64,000 nucleotides of DNA from Phylloscopus collybita (Eukaryota; Chordata; Aves; Passeriformes; Phylloscopidae): contig JAJNNQ010000024.1 of assembly GCA_027886175.1 (NCBI GenBank), positions 7,982,001 to 8,046,000 on the forward strand. Reading direction: 5' to 3'. Shown here piece after piece: positions 35,690 to 47,986 of this stretch. The stretch's first letter is position 1, and each line of letters opens with the position of its first letter. The notes beneath the pieces were generated by a model that saw only the letters and a list, made by a program, of their open reading frames with translations, searched no databases and was not told where the DNA came from. The position numbers and the translations under genes were made by a program.

Positions 35690-36060
35690 GGATTATTATC
35701 ACACACTATTGCACACAGAAAAGCACTACATCAGAGCTATAATTCTATTAATGAATTAAAACCATGGCTAAATTACCTCAGCTATGATATTTTAAAGAAT
35801 GCAATGCCATTTAACCACATAAATTTGATATTTATAGATGGTATCATTAATTACAAGTCAGCTGTTCAATTTTTCACCAAAAAAATTAGGGCTGGAAAAT
35901 GCTGACAATTCACTTAAGTACTTAATAATTTATATGCTGTTAATTACTTTGACTCGGATTGCTACATGCTATAACAACAGTAAGTAAACCATCTGCTGAT
36001 GGCACAGAGAAAGAACTTGAAATTGTATTAATTAAAAGGTTTCTGATTATATAAACTTAG
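35690..36060. promoter_or_regulatory. Candidate conserved noncoding element, homeodomain-core rich
   Basis: Repeat-free AT-rich stretch with many TAAT/ATTA cores, including CATTAATTAC (about 35,848), GTTAATTAC (about 35,940) and a TTAATTAAAAG motif near 36,030. The dense but non-repetitive use of such cores resembles developmental enhancers. It is equally explainable by base composition. Confidence 0.15.
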
Positions 36061-36655
36061 AGTCTTTATCTGCTAGTTTATGCACTTTGAGCAAGGGCCA
36101 GTTTTTGGATGTGTTCTTCCTCAGGACTTCTTGACATTAAATCTTTCCTAGGGAAAGGAAGGGGAGTAGAAGAAGATATTACTGGCACACACAGGAATGG
36201 TGAAGGGACAAAGAAACAGAAGGGTTTTTGTATGATTCTGGGTTGAATCCTATGGATTGTTCTAACATGTTAGAGGAGTGGCCTAGGTGTTAACATAGCT
36301 GGTGCACTAAGCTTTAAATTAACTATGGGTAGTGACAAGCACGTGTTCTGGGTTTAACGGGGTCAGTGAGATTTTATGTACTCCCAAAATTCTGTTTTCT
36401 GGTTGCTAATTGTGGGCTTCTTTGTAATAGCATGGTCTGTGTTTAAGTGGTGGACCTTAATAGTTTAAGTGATTGATGCCATCAAAATTATCACAGGGAA
36501 CAGAAAAACTCTCCTCCTGGAGAGAAAAACTGGAGCTTTTCCTTAATGACTTTTAAAAAATTGACAAAAGAGGACTTGTGGCAGTGTCAACGTGTCTTTG
36601 AATAAATCTGAATAAGAGTGCAGAGCCTTCCACAGAAACGTTCTTACTTATATAG

Positions 36656-36658
<3 letters not shown>
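36061..36658. other. Unique sequence, no gene seen
   Basis: No coding, repeat or RNA signal noticed in this stretch before the poly-A run. Confidence 0.5.

Positions 36659-36706
<48 letters not shown>
36659..36706 (+). repeat. 48-base uninterrupted poly-A
   Basis: The longest homopolymer in the window. I see no retroposed gene or SINE body ending in it, and the preceding sequence is ordinary. The true length is hard to sequence and may vary. Confidence 0.95.
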
Positions 36707-36708
<2 letters not shown>

Positions 36709-37164
36709 TGGAGTGATTAAGGGTCATGTTTGAGTAGGGGTTCACCTGTGAATGTGGCCATAGGATCTGAAAGCAAATTTTTGAGGTTTACATTCTTCTC
36801 CATAACGACATCAGAAATGAATTTGTCATTTATCTCCCATTAATGTTGACAATAATATTTGCATTCAATACTGAGGTCAAAGAAGTCATTAGTTTCCTAT
36901 TCTGTGGAGAAGAACATCTATTTAGTGAGACAGGCAGGTGTTCTTGCTGAGAAACAGAAACAGCATTTTAGTACCAGAAATACAAGCCAAGGAAGACAAC
37001 CCCAAGTTGCAGCAACAAGAGGAAAAAAAATAATTCTTTTGTATCTCAGGCTGCAGAACATAAACCTCCCAGACCAGTATCCAGTCAGAGGTCACTGGGA
37101 GATCCAAATACTTTCTTGTCATTTACTTAATATTTTATTTTTCTGGCTACATTACTGTTAAAGG

Positions 37165-37172
37165 AATATATA

Positions 37173-37218
<46 letters not shown>
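37165..37218 (+). repeat. (TA)n microsatellite
   Basis: About 26 TA units with one phase slip (ATTA) near 37,179. Self-complementary, so cruciform extrusion and length instability are expected. Confidence 0.95.
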
Positions 37219-37221
<3 letters not shown>

Positions 37222-37635
37222 TTAATAGTTTCTTAATGAATTAAGCAGCTAAACCTAAGTATTCAGAAATCTTCTACCTTTATATCTTCCATGACAAATT
37301 TTTAATGACCAAAAATAGTTTCAAATAAGGCTTATTGACTGGCCTCTATAAATTATATTAGAATTTTGCAAGATATTCTATTTATTTATTTATAAATATA
37401 TAGTTTTATCTGCTATTTTGAATGGTTATATCTATAACCATAGTTTATACCTATATTTAGGCTCTGTAGGAAGTAGGACAGGAGGGAAGAAAACTGTCTT
37501 AAAAAATATAGGTGTGCTGCTCAATGTCTGAATGCTAAGGAAAGTTTTGATAATGTGGATTGCCAAATCACTCAGCAGGAGTCAGGTCTTTCAATGACAC
37601 AATCTGTAGATAAATGAATAAATCATGCTAAAACT
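37219..37635. other. AT-rich unique sequence
   Basis: No gene signal. Holds a small TTTA patch near 37,380. Confidence 0.5.
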
Positions 37636-37664
37636 TTCTTCTTCTTCTTCTTCTTCTTCTTCTT
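37636..37664 (+). repeat. (TTC)n microsatellite
   Basis: About nine TTC units. Read in one frame it encodes poly-Ser, which explains the serine run in the open frame at 37,625-37,954. Confidence 0.92.
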
Positions 37665-37689
37665 TAGGAAAAGCTTATAGGAAATGCAT

Positions 37690-38264
37690 ACACTTAATTA
37701 TTCAGGTTGCCATATGCCTGCTTTTGGGAGGTAGGCAAAATTTAGAGGCTTCAAACAGCTCATCCTGGAAGCAGATCAACACTCTGCTTGCCTTTGTTAT
37801 TACAGAGATGGTTTGGGAGCGGGCTGACAGTTTTGGGCTGGATTGGTACCTTTGGTTACACACGGGAGCCAGAGCTCTGCTGGAGGAATTTTGGGGCAGT
37901 TTGGATGTCAGTGGCAGGATCACCCCTTTCCTGTGGCCCATGAAATGTCTGTGAACGCTGTTTGTGACTTGAGTGTACTCGGCTCATCTTTCCCTGGGAA
38001 ATGGGAAGAGAGAATTACACACAAGCAGCTCTTTTCCTGACAGATCTTCAGCACTGACGTCTTCTTTTGCCTTCCCACAGACAGCAAGCCCCTCTCTCCC
38101 TTTGCTGCAGGCCCTTATCAGTGTAAACACTCTCCTGATAAGTGCTGACATATAAACCTGGGTTAATAATGTTGCCCCATGTTGCCCATACTCGAGCCTC
38201 AAATAAAGTGAATCCTTTTTCCCTCCTCCATCACGGTTTTTTGGAGGCTTGTTTATTGGACAAC
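37690..38264 (+). mobile_element. Possible diverged retroviral LTR
   Basis: A GC-richer block ends in an LTR-like core. TATAAA at 38,151-38,156 is followed about 50 bases later by AATAAA (38,202-38,207, in CCTCAAATAAAGTG), then a pyrimidine/GT-rich region and TTATTGGACA. TATA followed at this spacing by a polyadenylation signal is the layout of gammaretrovirus-like LTRs. I cannot match it to a named family, the left edge is not defined, and no target duplication was found. Non-LTR alternatives are a short exon or a promoter. Confidence 0.3.
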
Positions 38265-40580
38265 TAGCTAAAATTGAACACATTAAGGAGGTTGGCCACT
38301 CAGTGAAGTTGTATTTTATTCCCATAAAAACTCAGGCATCCAGTTCATGCCAAAATGCTGGTTAAGATAAATCCTTGTAGTTTTATGTTAAATGTTTAGA
38401 GTAAAACTAGATTGCCTCAAATTCAAGTAAAACTGCCTTATCTTCACTAGGTTTCTACCATAGGATGATTTAATACAATACTTTTCTTCCTAATTTAGCA
38501 ATGGAACCATTTGTAGAGTGAGGATAAGTATGTGACTTCATGCTTCTCTAGTTTGAAGAAACTAGTTCAGCTGAACACATGCATTTTTTTTTTTTTCACA
38601 TATACTCAAGGTAAAGCCCAAGGGATTTGCTTGGGACCAACCAGTTGGTAGATAGAACTGAACTGGAGCTTGTAGTCAGAAGAAATTATCTGGGTAGGTT
38701 TGCTGTATTTTTCCCCATAATAATAAATATCTTAATTTAATTGGAAAGCATTAAAAAATTGAGTTGTATTTTGCAGTACAGAGTTTGTCAGCACAGTTGC
38801 AGATTATAACAGCCCCACTGTGTTGTTTGATAAATCATTGTCTGCTAAGATTCAGAATAAACTGATTTAAAACCTGCCTCAGTCAAAAAGCATAACAACT
38901 TTGTGTCTGTGGATTTTAGTGCAGATGAAAGACTTATAAATATAAATCGGGTTTTTTTCTGATCTTCCAAGAAGTAATGTATTAAAAAAACGCACAAAAA
39001 TTGAATCTTATAATAAAAGCAAACTGATCTTTAAAAAAATTTAAACACCTACTCAGAACAGAAATATTTCTCCCCAGATTACATGGTGTTATTTGCTATT
39101 CTTGCTTGAGCTAGTTGCAAGAAAAGTGTCCCTCATAGCAGTCCTTTATTATTTATACAAAATCAGGAAGGAAATCATCATACTCCAGTATCATTGCAAT
39201 AGGAATTTATATTACCTAGTTGTAGATAGACTCTTTTCAGTACATTAAAATAGAGAAACACCTTCCCATGTGTTCGAATGGTTATTTAAAATGCTATATA
39301 ACTCCTAGGTTTGGAAGAAAATGCATACAGGTTTTTCTTTTCCATTTTCTCAGTCTCATTGCCTCCTCATTCTTTCATTTTAAAAATCAGTTTATTCATA
39401 TATAAGTTGTCAAAAGAATTTAAAGAAAGTTTGGCTAAGTTGTGCAGAGCTATTAGAGTTGTATTTGTTTGTGTTTGGGTACGAATTTCTTGCTCCTTAA
39501 AGGATTTATTGAATAATTCAGGGCTCATAATTCCCATGGAAGTTTCAGACAATAAGCACTTGACATTTTAGTTGTTTTCTTACTTCATTCTGGTCATGGG
39601 ACCACAGAGTCATTACAAAATATGATAGCATCAATATGTTGTTTTGTTCAAGTAGCTCCATTTTAGAATACATATAAAAATTTCTGTGTACATCAGCTAA
39701 AACTGAAAAAACTATATAAGAAAATTCTGTTCACTGAATTCTCAACAAAAGCTGAAATTAATAAAAGTATCCCCAGGGAAATAGTTTTTTGTGCAATTTC
39801 TTGTCTCTGGGTGTTTTAACTTATTAAAAGTAATTATTTCAGACTTTCCTTCCTTCTGTAGATTTTTCCTCTAAAATATACACTGATACAGTATTTTCTG
39901 GTTTAAATGATATTTATTTTCAGAGGGTGAAAGAAAAAAATCTGACTTTTTCATACTAAATATTACTGTTTTTCTCACAGTTTATTGAGTGTTCCTTCTT
40001 TTTTTTTATTCCAAAGATAAGCACAGAATTTTCTCTTTACATATCTAGGTGCTTTAAAATTCAGCCAGTCTTTCATCTCCAGTTGACCAAGCCAGATATT
40101 TTTCAATAGGAAATAAATAAAAGCAAATAATAAATATTTAATAAATAAATAAATAATATTTAAGAAAAAATAATGAAAAGAGTGTCTGTAATACTGGCAT
40201 TGTTGTAAACAAATATTGTGGACATAATTCTTTCAGTTTGACACTAAAATTTTTAAAGTCAGTGAAGATATAAGAAAATAATTAAGAATTGATTATATTT
40301 TCCTTTCTAATTTAAAAATAATGTAAACAATATCATTGTTTCTTTTTCAATATGATGGATCTTTGAGCAATCAAACCAAATTTTGGTTTTTACAGAACTG
40401 TCCAAACTTGTTGAAGATGGGATTTTTCCCACTGGTTCTGACCTATTGTAAAAGAGAAGATTTAAGAGATGCTTTGAGGATTCCCCTGCCCCATCCCACC
40501 TGTGCAAACTGTTTTGGCTGGAATTGCTGCCAAGGATGTGTGGAACAGCCAGAATTCATCCTACCTGGGTTTGTCTAAGG
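38265..40580. other. AT-rich unique sequence, no gene seen
   Basis: No firm feature. Contains a T-run at about 38,586 and an AATA/TAAA-rich patch at about 40,105-40,160. Short open frames lack coding character. Confidence 0.5.
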
Positions 40581-40862
40581 GGTCCAACCCACCCAACCAA
40601 GGCAGCACGGGGATTTACACTACTGTCATGCCACTGCTACAACAACCTCACCAGAAGAAACATCAAAAACAAGGTCAAATTTCTTTTGAATAGAATAAAA
40701 TAAAAAACTCAGTTTTGCACAAGAGTTCCTTGCTGCAGTGTGTACCTGGTTCTGGCCCAGCTTGGTGTTCAGCTTGGGCTCCCGGCTGCTCTGATACACT
40801 ACAGCAATAGTGTAGACCCCACTCTTTTGTGGGGTCTTGGCTCACAGGCAGTTGGCTCACAC
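40581..40862. other. GC-richer block beside the third LTR, origin unknown
   Basis: Contrasts with the AT-rich surroundings and abuts the 3' end of the minus-strand LTR. It carries an inverted pair CCCCACTC/TGTGGGG near 40,815-40,830. I see no primer-binding site starting with TGG next to the LTR, so it is not clearly retroviral internal sequence. It could be another old repeat. Confidence 0.3.
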
Positions 40863-41407
40863 TGTCATGGCTGTGGTAAAAAGAGGGGACTCTCGAGGCT
40901 TTCAAAAAACAGAGGCTTTATTTTTGGGGGGGGTTGGGGGATCCCCCAGCCCCAGGTGAGTGCCTCCGAGAGAGACCCCAAGCCTGGGCTGCAGGTGGTT
41001 TTCTACAACACAGTCCGGGGGGTGGGTAAAAATTATACAAACCAATAAAACAGTCCAAACACTACATACAACTAAGTTACCTAAATTCTAACAAATCCAA
41101 TACAGGTTTGGGAGTGGTCTCAGGAGAGTCTTGCCAACTAGTGGCCGAAGCTCTTGGACCTTAAAGATAAGAATTCCATGATGGACAAAGGGAAAAGTTA
41201 TGCATAACACAAGGATGAAACAAGAAGGAACCAATAAAGAAGAGTCTCCAGGCAGAGACTCCAGTTGTCCTAGAAACCCTTATTAAACTACAATAAGAAT
41301 ACATTCTAAAACAAGAGGCCCTTTCAAGGTGTTTAAACTATACTAAACTTACAATATAAAAAAACTATACTATATTCATAACTGAAGCTTATAAAACATT
41401 TCTTGCA
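40863..41407 (-). mobile_element. Retroviral LTR, probably solo
   Basis: On the minus strand it begins near 41,407 with TGCAAGAAATGTTTTATAAG. It has an ATTGG (inverted CCAAT) and a TATAATTTTTAC box (complement of about 41,028-41,037), then AATAAA (complement of 40,917-40,922) about 110 bases on. It ends with CCTCTTTTTACCACAGCC and ATGACA at 40,863. TG...CA ends, the core-promoter and polyadenylation order, and a length of 545 bp all fit an LTR. A G-rich run opposite GGATCCCC lies at 40,924-40,950. No clear target duplication and no flanking retroviral genes were seen. The family is not assigned. Confidence 0.65.
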
Positions 41408-41777
41408 AACTCACAGTTCCTCTGTTCTAGACCTCAGCTATTGTTTTTCTTTATTAGTCTTAACTACTGCAAGTCTGTGTTAACAGAAATCATTGTCTGA
41501 TGAAGGACATAAATTAATGCAGGCACTCTGACAGCCCTGAGCCAGACTGAAAATATTTAACCACCACTGAATATGTATCCCAAAAAAAGCAGTTCTGATT
41601 CCTAAAATGACAGGATATCTCTATAACATTGGTGTCTGGTGTGACTGTGGCCTTGTAATTCTGTACATTTTGATTGCCAATCTGTGGCAACACAGAAACT
41701 GCTAATTGCAGGTAGGGCAGTGTTGTTTAAATCCCCATTTCTCAGCCTCAAAGTCAAGTTTAAACTCTGTGTGACTC
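41408..41777. other. Unique sequence between LTR and CTTTT array
   Basis: No coding or repeat signal noticed. Confidence 0.5.
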
Positions 41778-41881
41778 TTCTTTTTCTTTTCTTTTCTTTT
41801 CTTTTCTTTTCTTTTCTTTTCTTTTCTTTTCTTTTCTTTTCTTTTCTTTTCTTTTCTTTTCTTTTCTTTTCTTTTCTTTTC
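41778..41881 (+). repeat. (CTTTT)n microsatellite, about 20 copies
   Basis: A pure-pyrimidine pentamer array with almost no interruptions. The minus-strand Lys/Arg/Glu open frames across it are artefacts. It is of the same type, on the opposite strand, as the purine pentamer arrays at 24.6 kb. Confidence 0.96.
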
Positions 41882-44366
41882 AAACTGTTTGAAACAATAT
41901 GAGGGCTCAGCAGAGTGCTGTTTCGTAGCACGAAGCTCAGCATGTGCCATATGTGCTCAAGGGTAGTGTGATGGCACGTGGAAGTACCTGAAATTGTAGA
42001 ACTTGATCAGACAGTTTCTGAGGGTTATGTGCTGTGGAAAGAGCCAAACCTGGAACAGTTTCACTGACTTGTCCATTTAGCAGCTCCTAAGGTGAGGAAC
42101 CTTGGATGGATGTTCAGATTTTGTTGACAAGCAGACAAAATGGCAAAACAAAGGGTATATATGCAACAATCATGTGGTGTGGGTGATGACAAATTGAAGC
42201 CTGGGAGCAACTGGACATCAGCTTCAGAACTGCTGTGGGTCAGCCTGTCCCTCTAAGTGTTCCTGAACTTTTTATTTCAGATGATTTTCAGACGTCAACT
42301 GTTCTCTTACTTTGCTTTCTGCACTGGCTGCTTAAGCAACACGAATTCACAAAGCCTGCCCCTGGCCCATGTGGAAGTGTAAAACTTTAAATCTCATTAG
42401 TGTTCTTGAAAAGCTCATTAGTGTTCTTGAAAAGGCTGTTTTAGTCAGCCTTTCTCTCCTCCTCACAATGCTGTAAAGAATTAAGTATCATCTCTTCCTT
42501 CTTCACTGGAACAGTTTGTGGCAGGGCCTTGTCTGAGAGGTGCAGTTTGGGCAGTTACATATTTTCCATTGTGAGGCAAGGAAATTTGATTTAATTTTGT
42601 TCAGCAGCTTATTCTTCCCAAACTCTAGCAAGCTGGATACTGAGGAGCTTGTCATCTGCCCTTTTTCAGTCTAGCTAGACGTGAGGCTTCATGTGGAATT
42701 TACAAGGTTGCAGGGGAATCTAGCAGGACTAAGGTAGGCATTTTCAGAGTTTGCCTTTTAGTTTATTTGCTTTGTGTTATTGAAATATTCAGTCACAAAA
42801 TAAAACAAACTCTGCCAGTCTAATTGAGATTTGGATACACCACGCTTGTTTCTGTATCTCTTTAAGTATGATATAAAGATAAATATTTAAGGAAATACAT
42901 TATCTTCTGCAAGGGAATGGTCCTTGCTTTTCATCAGGATACACACCATATAATCTGACTTCCAAATTGCAACAATAGTGGCTGCATCTGAAGTGTAATG
43001 ACACTACATTCTGTCTTGCAGAACAGTCTAGGAGTTTTGATCTGGGGAATTCTAGAATTATTATTGAAATAAAGGCTCTATGGCAGAGAAAAAATTTATT
43101 GTGCTGTTAAGAAACGATTTTTTACTTCCCAAAAATATGGACACTTGGAAAAGTGTCAGAGATTTTAGGCTGCCCCAACAGTAAACTTTTCACTAAATTC
43201 AGCCTGATCACAAGCGATGATTTTATGGTGGCATTTTGTACTGCATTTGGTTGTAAAAGATCATTAGAAGTTACTATAAAATTTGTTATGCTCTAAAAGT
43301 AATAATTTGTATGCCAGTGTTTTGAATGTGTTTGTGTTTTGAAGAATTTTGCCATTTTTAAAGACTTCATTGGTAGGAACTCTCTTGCCAGATTTCTGCT
43401 GAGAGACCTTGACAAAAGGAAGATTTCAAAAGAAAAGGTCTGAAACAGATAAGAATCCTTGAGAGTTACAACCCAGCCATTGGAAAAGCTTTTCCTAGTC
43501 GTGCTATTGTTCAGACTTTTAAAGAGGATTAACCCATGATTATGAATGGGTTTCAGTAGATGGAAAGAGGAGCAGAACCTTTGCATTGTAAAACCTAAGA
43601 ATGAATCTGAGTAATTTACCAATCTCAGGAACTGACTAGCGATTTTCCCTCTGCTCCTTGCAGAGGAAAGATGAGTCCATGTGTCCTTTTCCCATCCTGA
43701 TTTCAGTCTTCAATTTCAACAGATTGTAGTCCTCTACTGGGGAAAAAAATATAGATAAATTAGTATTTTTAGAATCTATATGTCTTATAGATTTGTATGT
43801 CTGTGTCATTGCTACATTTAATTGAAAAAATAAGGTAGCCATTATCTCCTGTTCTTATGACTATTCTAGGTAAAATGGAAAACTTCTGATTGTAATTAAA
43901 ACTTTGAAATTTATCTTAAACTTTTCTTTTAAGTGAAAGTCTGCAGGCAGAGCAAAGCTAAAAGATTTCTCAGGTATTTTCTGCCATAAAACAAACGGAA
44001 AAAAAAAATCAACAGCATAAGTATTTTAATGCAGTTTTTACAGAGCAATAGTTGGAAAAGCTAAAAAGCCTGATGACAGTGTATAATTATGGATGGTAAT
44101 AGAATCAGGGATCTAAAGAAAAAAGAGATAACCAAGAGAACTCATAAACATCAAAAATGCATATAGGGCCTCTTTAGAACTCTTAGCAGAAATCAATAAA
44201 GCTAAAAAAGAATATGAGTCACTGTACTATTTCCTTGTGCAACATTGACCCTCACATAGTCAATTTTCTACAAGTGAAATTTGGACAGACTGTGGGACAT
44301 TATTTGAAGGAAATCATTGGTGAGACAGTATGGTTGTATGCCTGAAGTATATAAGTAGGAGCATTT
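41882..44366. other. Unique sequence with one short duplication
   Basis: No gene supported. Contains the 21-bp tandem duplication at 42,393-42,434. A minus-strand frame at 43,293-43,622 (109 codons) has no start, splice or composition support. Confidence 0.5.
42393..42434 (+). repeat. Exact 21-bp tandem duplication
   Basis: CTCATTAGTGTTCTTGAAAAG occurs twice head to tail without differences, followed by unique sequence. Confidence 0.95.
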
Positions 44367-44694
44367 CAGCCTTTGAATATGTAAAGGGGCCTTATAAGAG
44401 GACAAAGAACATTTACCAAGCTCCATGATGACAGGACAAAGAGCAATGATTTTAAGCTGAAAGAGAATAGGCATAAATGGGACTTAAGGAAGAAATTCTT
44501 TAGCATAAGGGTGGTGAGATGTTGGCCCAGGTTGTACAGAGAAGTTGGAAAAGTCCCATCATTTTGAGGTTTTATGGCTGGGTTGGATGGGGCTTTGAGT
44601 AACTTGGTGTAATGGAAGGTGTCCCTGCCCCTGACAAGAGGGTTGGACTAGGTGAGCTCAGAAGGTATCTTCCAACCCAAACCATTCCATGATT
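44367..44694 (+). mobile_element. CR1 LINE, 3' UTR fragment
   Basis: Typical avian CR1 3' end. It begins around the CTTTGAATATGTAAAGGGGCC block and passes through AAGAAATTCTTTAGCATAAG and GGTTGGATGGGGCTTTGAG. It continues through GTGTCCCTGCCCCTGAC and the diagnostic CTTCCAACCCAAACCATTCC, and ends in an ATGATT-type tail. It is truncated on the left, as is usual for CR1, and moderately diverged. No reverse transcriptase sequence remains. Confidence 0.92.
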
Positions 44695-46798
44695 TTAATT
44701 CATTTTGCAGAATTATTTATGTTTAAGGTTGTGGTTAAATCAACACGATTTCAAATCAGCACAGATGTTCAGAAACCATGAGGAAAGACAACTGGACATT
44801 CAGTGAATATGATTTCTCAGTACTGCTGTTCTTCCTCCTACTGTCTTGTTAACAGAATCTGTCCTTATTTCTCCATTGCTTTTTTCCATTGTTGTGTTCT
44901 GTAGCTCTCCTCTGAATATGCTTTCAGCATCCCATCTGGGCCATCATTCCTGGTTGTCTGTCTTACCTCTAACTTTCTACCTGGGAAGATATTACGCAGC
45001 TGAGCCTGAAGTTTGTGTGAATTTGTTCTTCATTATTTCTCATACCTGACGTTATACAAACCTCAGCACTGCTAAGGATTTTATGTGATGTATGTGCCAG
45101 TTTTTAATCAGGTTTACTCCAGTCAGACACCTGAAGGGATTATTAGACTGCTGTTTTGGTAAACTTTTTCAGTGAGTTATAAGCTGGGTGAACACATCAG
45201 GCATTACTGTTGCTCAGACCTGTTACAGTTAGCAAATAACCTCAATAGTGGGATGAAAAAACAGAGGCAGTAAGAGAATTCTAAAAGTAGAAGAAGATAC
45301 GAAGATGGAAGCTACTTTTGGTGACATTTCTACTGCACTTTAATTTTGCCATCAGTTTGGTTGGTAATAGATTGTCATTCCTTTTACTTCTGTGGTAGGA
45401 GTCAGAGAGGTTTTTGTCTCCCTGGAACACAATTCCTTCCTTGGCCTTACACAGTTGTGCTTGACTGTCAGATTCATTGAACACTATATTTTCTTTTGAG
45501 TTTTCAGTGATGGTCTTAACCAGTTCCTATTCTTCTGCCTAGAATTTACCCCATGACTGTTTTGCCTTCCAACTCTCCACACACGTGATATTTCGTACAA
45601 ATGTAAGATCATGCTGCTCTCAGAGGTGCAAAACATGAACCAGCCAACAAATTGTTTCTTCTTTATCCCAGGCTCTACAGCCCATTTATTCACCATATTT
45701 GTCCTACTTAAAGTGAACACTATACTTCCTTGCCAGATACAAAAGCAACAAAAACACGATCTAAGTTATTGCACCTAAAACAAACACATATGAATTATTT
45801 TTGTTCCCAGTTTCTTTCTGCCTCTATCCCACATCTCCATTTGCTAATTTATCTATTTCTGTTTTCAATTCACTCTTTAAAGTAATTTTCTTGATGTACT
45901 TGGTCCCCTTTGAGAGACAAATTCTTGCTACCATCAGTTCTTAATTTTGTGGATTGTGTTTGCCTTAATTTTTGTTTCTGCTTTTTAATTGTTTTCAATT
46001 AAGAAAAATGTGGATTAAATCTGTTTATTTAATCTTTTTCAAAACTCAAAACCTTTAATTGCAATATTAATTCCCACTTGTATCTTGTAATTTCTCACAG
46101 TCTGCCACAGCAGTGCTTGGATAGGAACAAATGTTGCTATTAGGAAGCAGCAACTTGAATGTTTTCAGTGGGGGTTGGTAAAAACATTTCACAGCTGGGA
46201 ATGAACCTTTGACTTAAGACTTATAACTTAAATTAACCTAATTAAACCACTGAAGTTTAGGCAAAGTATCTTGCTCTTTGGAGATTGCTCATGAGAACAG
46301 ATTTTTTTTTCCCAGGAGATTCCCGGTACTTTCAGAAGTGTAATGTATACATTCCTCATCTCACAACTTGCTGCTGCACAAAGGGAGCTTCTGAAAGATA
46401 AGGGGGGCAGGGGAAATGAGGAGTAAAGTGTCTTGAGACAAAGTTGGCCTGAATTTTGCCTGAAAATATATGCTGATTTTCATATAATCATCATATTCTG
46501 GCAATTATCCATGACTATAACGATATCATTTAAATGTTCAGCCACATGTTCTGTGGTTTTCTGCAGAGATTGCCAGTTATTTTTCTTCTTGGAAGAGCAG
46601 GCTTGCCTCATTCTTCCTTGAACCCACAGGATTTGTTTTTCTCAGAGCAGAATTCAAACAAACATTGGTTAATTTTTTTAAGTTCCTATTGTCTTGCTCT
46701 TTTGGTGGTCATGATTATCACTATGTTGTATTATTTTAATATATAAAATAAATTATGTTTTTATTATAATTTGTAGTTCTAGTAATAAAAGCATCTAA
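44695..46798. other. Unique AT-rich sequence, no gene seen
   Basis: No firm feature; short open frames only. Confidence 0.5.
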
Positions 46799-46876
46799 GG
46801 TTTTTGTGGGTTTTTTGTTTGTTTGTTGTTTTGTTTGGGGGGGGGTGTTGTTTTTGGTTTGGTTGGGTTTGTTTTT
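46799..46876 (+). repeat. T/G-only tract with a G10 run
   Basis: 78 bases of only T and G, including GTTT/GTTTT units and a ten-base G-run near 46,837-46,846. Open frames rich in Phe, Val and Trp over it are compositional. Confidence 0.9.
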
Positions 46877-47986
46877 ATTTTCCTTGTGTTACCTTGGGTT
46901 TGATTTTTCTTCCTTGGGAGAAAAAGGAAGATTTTTTAGACTTTATTCAAGTTTCTATGAAAAGTTCTGTCATGTATTACTTACTTTGCAAATAATTCCA
47001 TTGGCATCAGCTGAAATTTTCATAAAGGTTGTCATCTTACACACGAGTTTTTCTTTAACTGATTTCATAGATAATAACTACTGCTGTCACTTATGGTTAT
47101 GACTTAAGAGTTATTCAAAATAAATTTCTTTTTTAGTGTTTAATATTTTGAAAATGGTGGTTATCAGAGTGAACAAACAATTGACCATTAAATTCTGCCT
47201 TAATGTGTGCCCAGGTTGTTTCAGAATAGGAAACTGTGGCTAGATTTCAGTGATTCTCTTGCCCAGCTCCTCTGAAAGAATGAATTATCAGTTCTAACTG
47301 GTAAACTGATTAACTAACCTGGTAAACTAGTTCAGTTCTCCTAGCAGAGGAAACATCTTGAATTTGTAGGTTTTATTTAAAGTAACAGTTTTTGCCTGAT
47401 ACTGTCTTTCAGATCTGGGATCTCTAACGGAAGTTTTAGGTGTTTAAAACAGTTTTCTAGGCATTAAGGTCAATAGCTAAAGCAGTATTTCCTTTTGCTT
47501 TTGCATTGTTGAATTAAGCTTACCAAATTTATATTCCAGCTTGAACAGAAAATATATCAGTATGATTTCAAATAATAGTATAAAAAATTCCTCCCTGACA
47601 TTAGTTAATTCAGCCTCTGGTCTTTTCTTCTGTTGCAAGTTCATGGGATATTTTTTTCAGGCATAAACTTTAAACTGGTCTTGTTACACAATGCTTTGTC
47701 TATCTGAGCTTGCAAGCTGCCTCTGATGCTGACTACATTATTCAAAATTGCCATTTCTTTCTATTTCCAAACTCCTTCTTCTGTTAAATGAACAATAAAA
47801 GCTAATGGCTGACACTTACCTTTTACACCTGTGCAGTATGTTACCTAAAGCTGTAAATGGAATCACCACCTTCAATTTCTACTTTCTTCTTTTTTGCCTC
47901 TTTTTGATCAGCTTTCTATCTCTTCACAAAACCTTCCTGTTTTCCAAGTTCAGTTCTGTAGATATTGAACACTAACACACATAACA
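46877..47986. other. Unique AT-rich sequence, no gene seen
   Basis: No firm feature. A minus-strand donor-like site near 47,815-47,821 has only very short upstream exon options. Confidence 0.5.
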
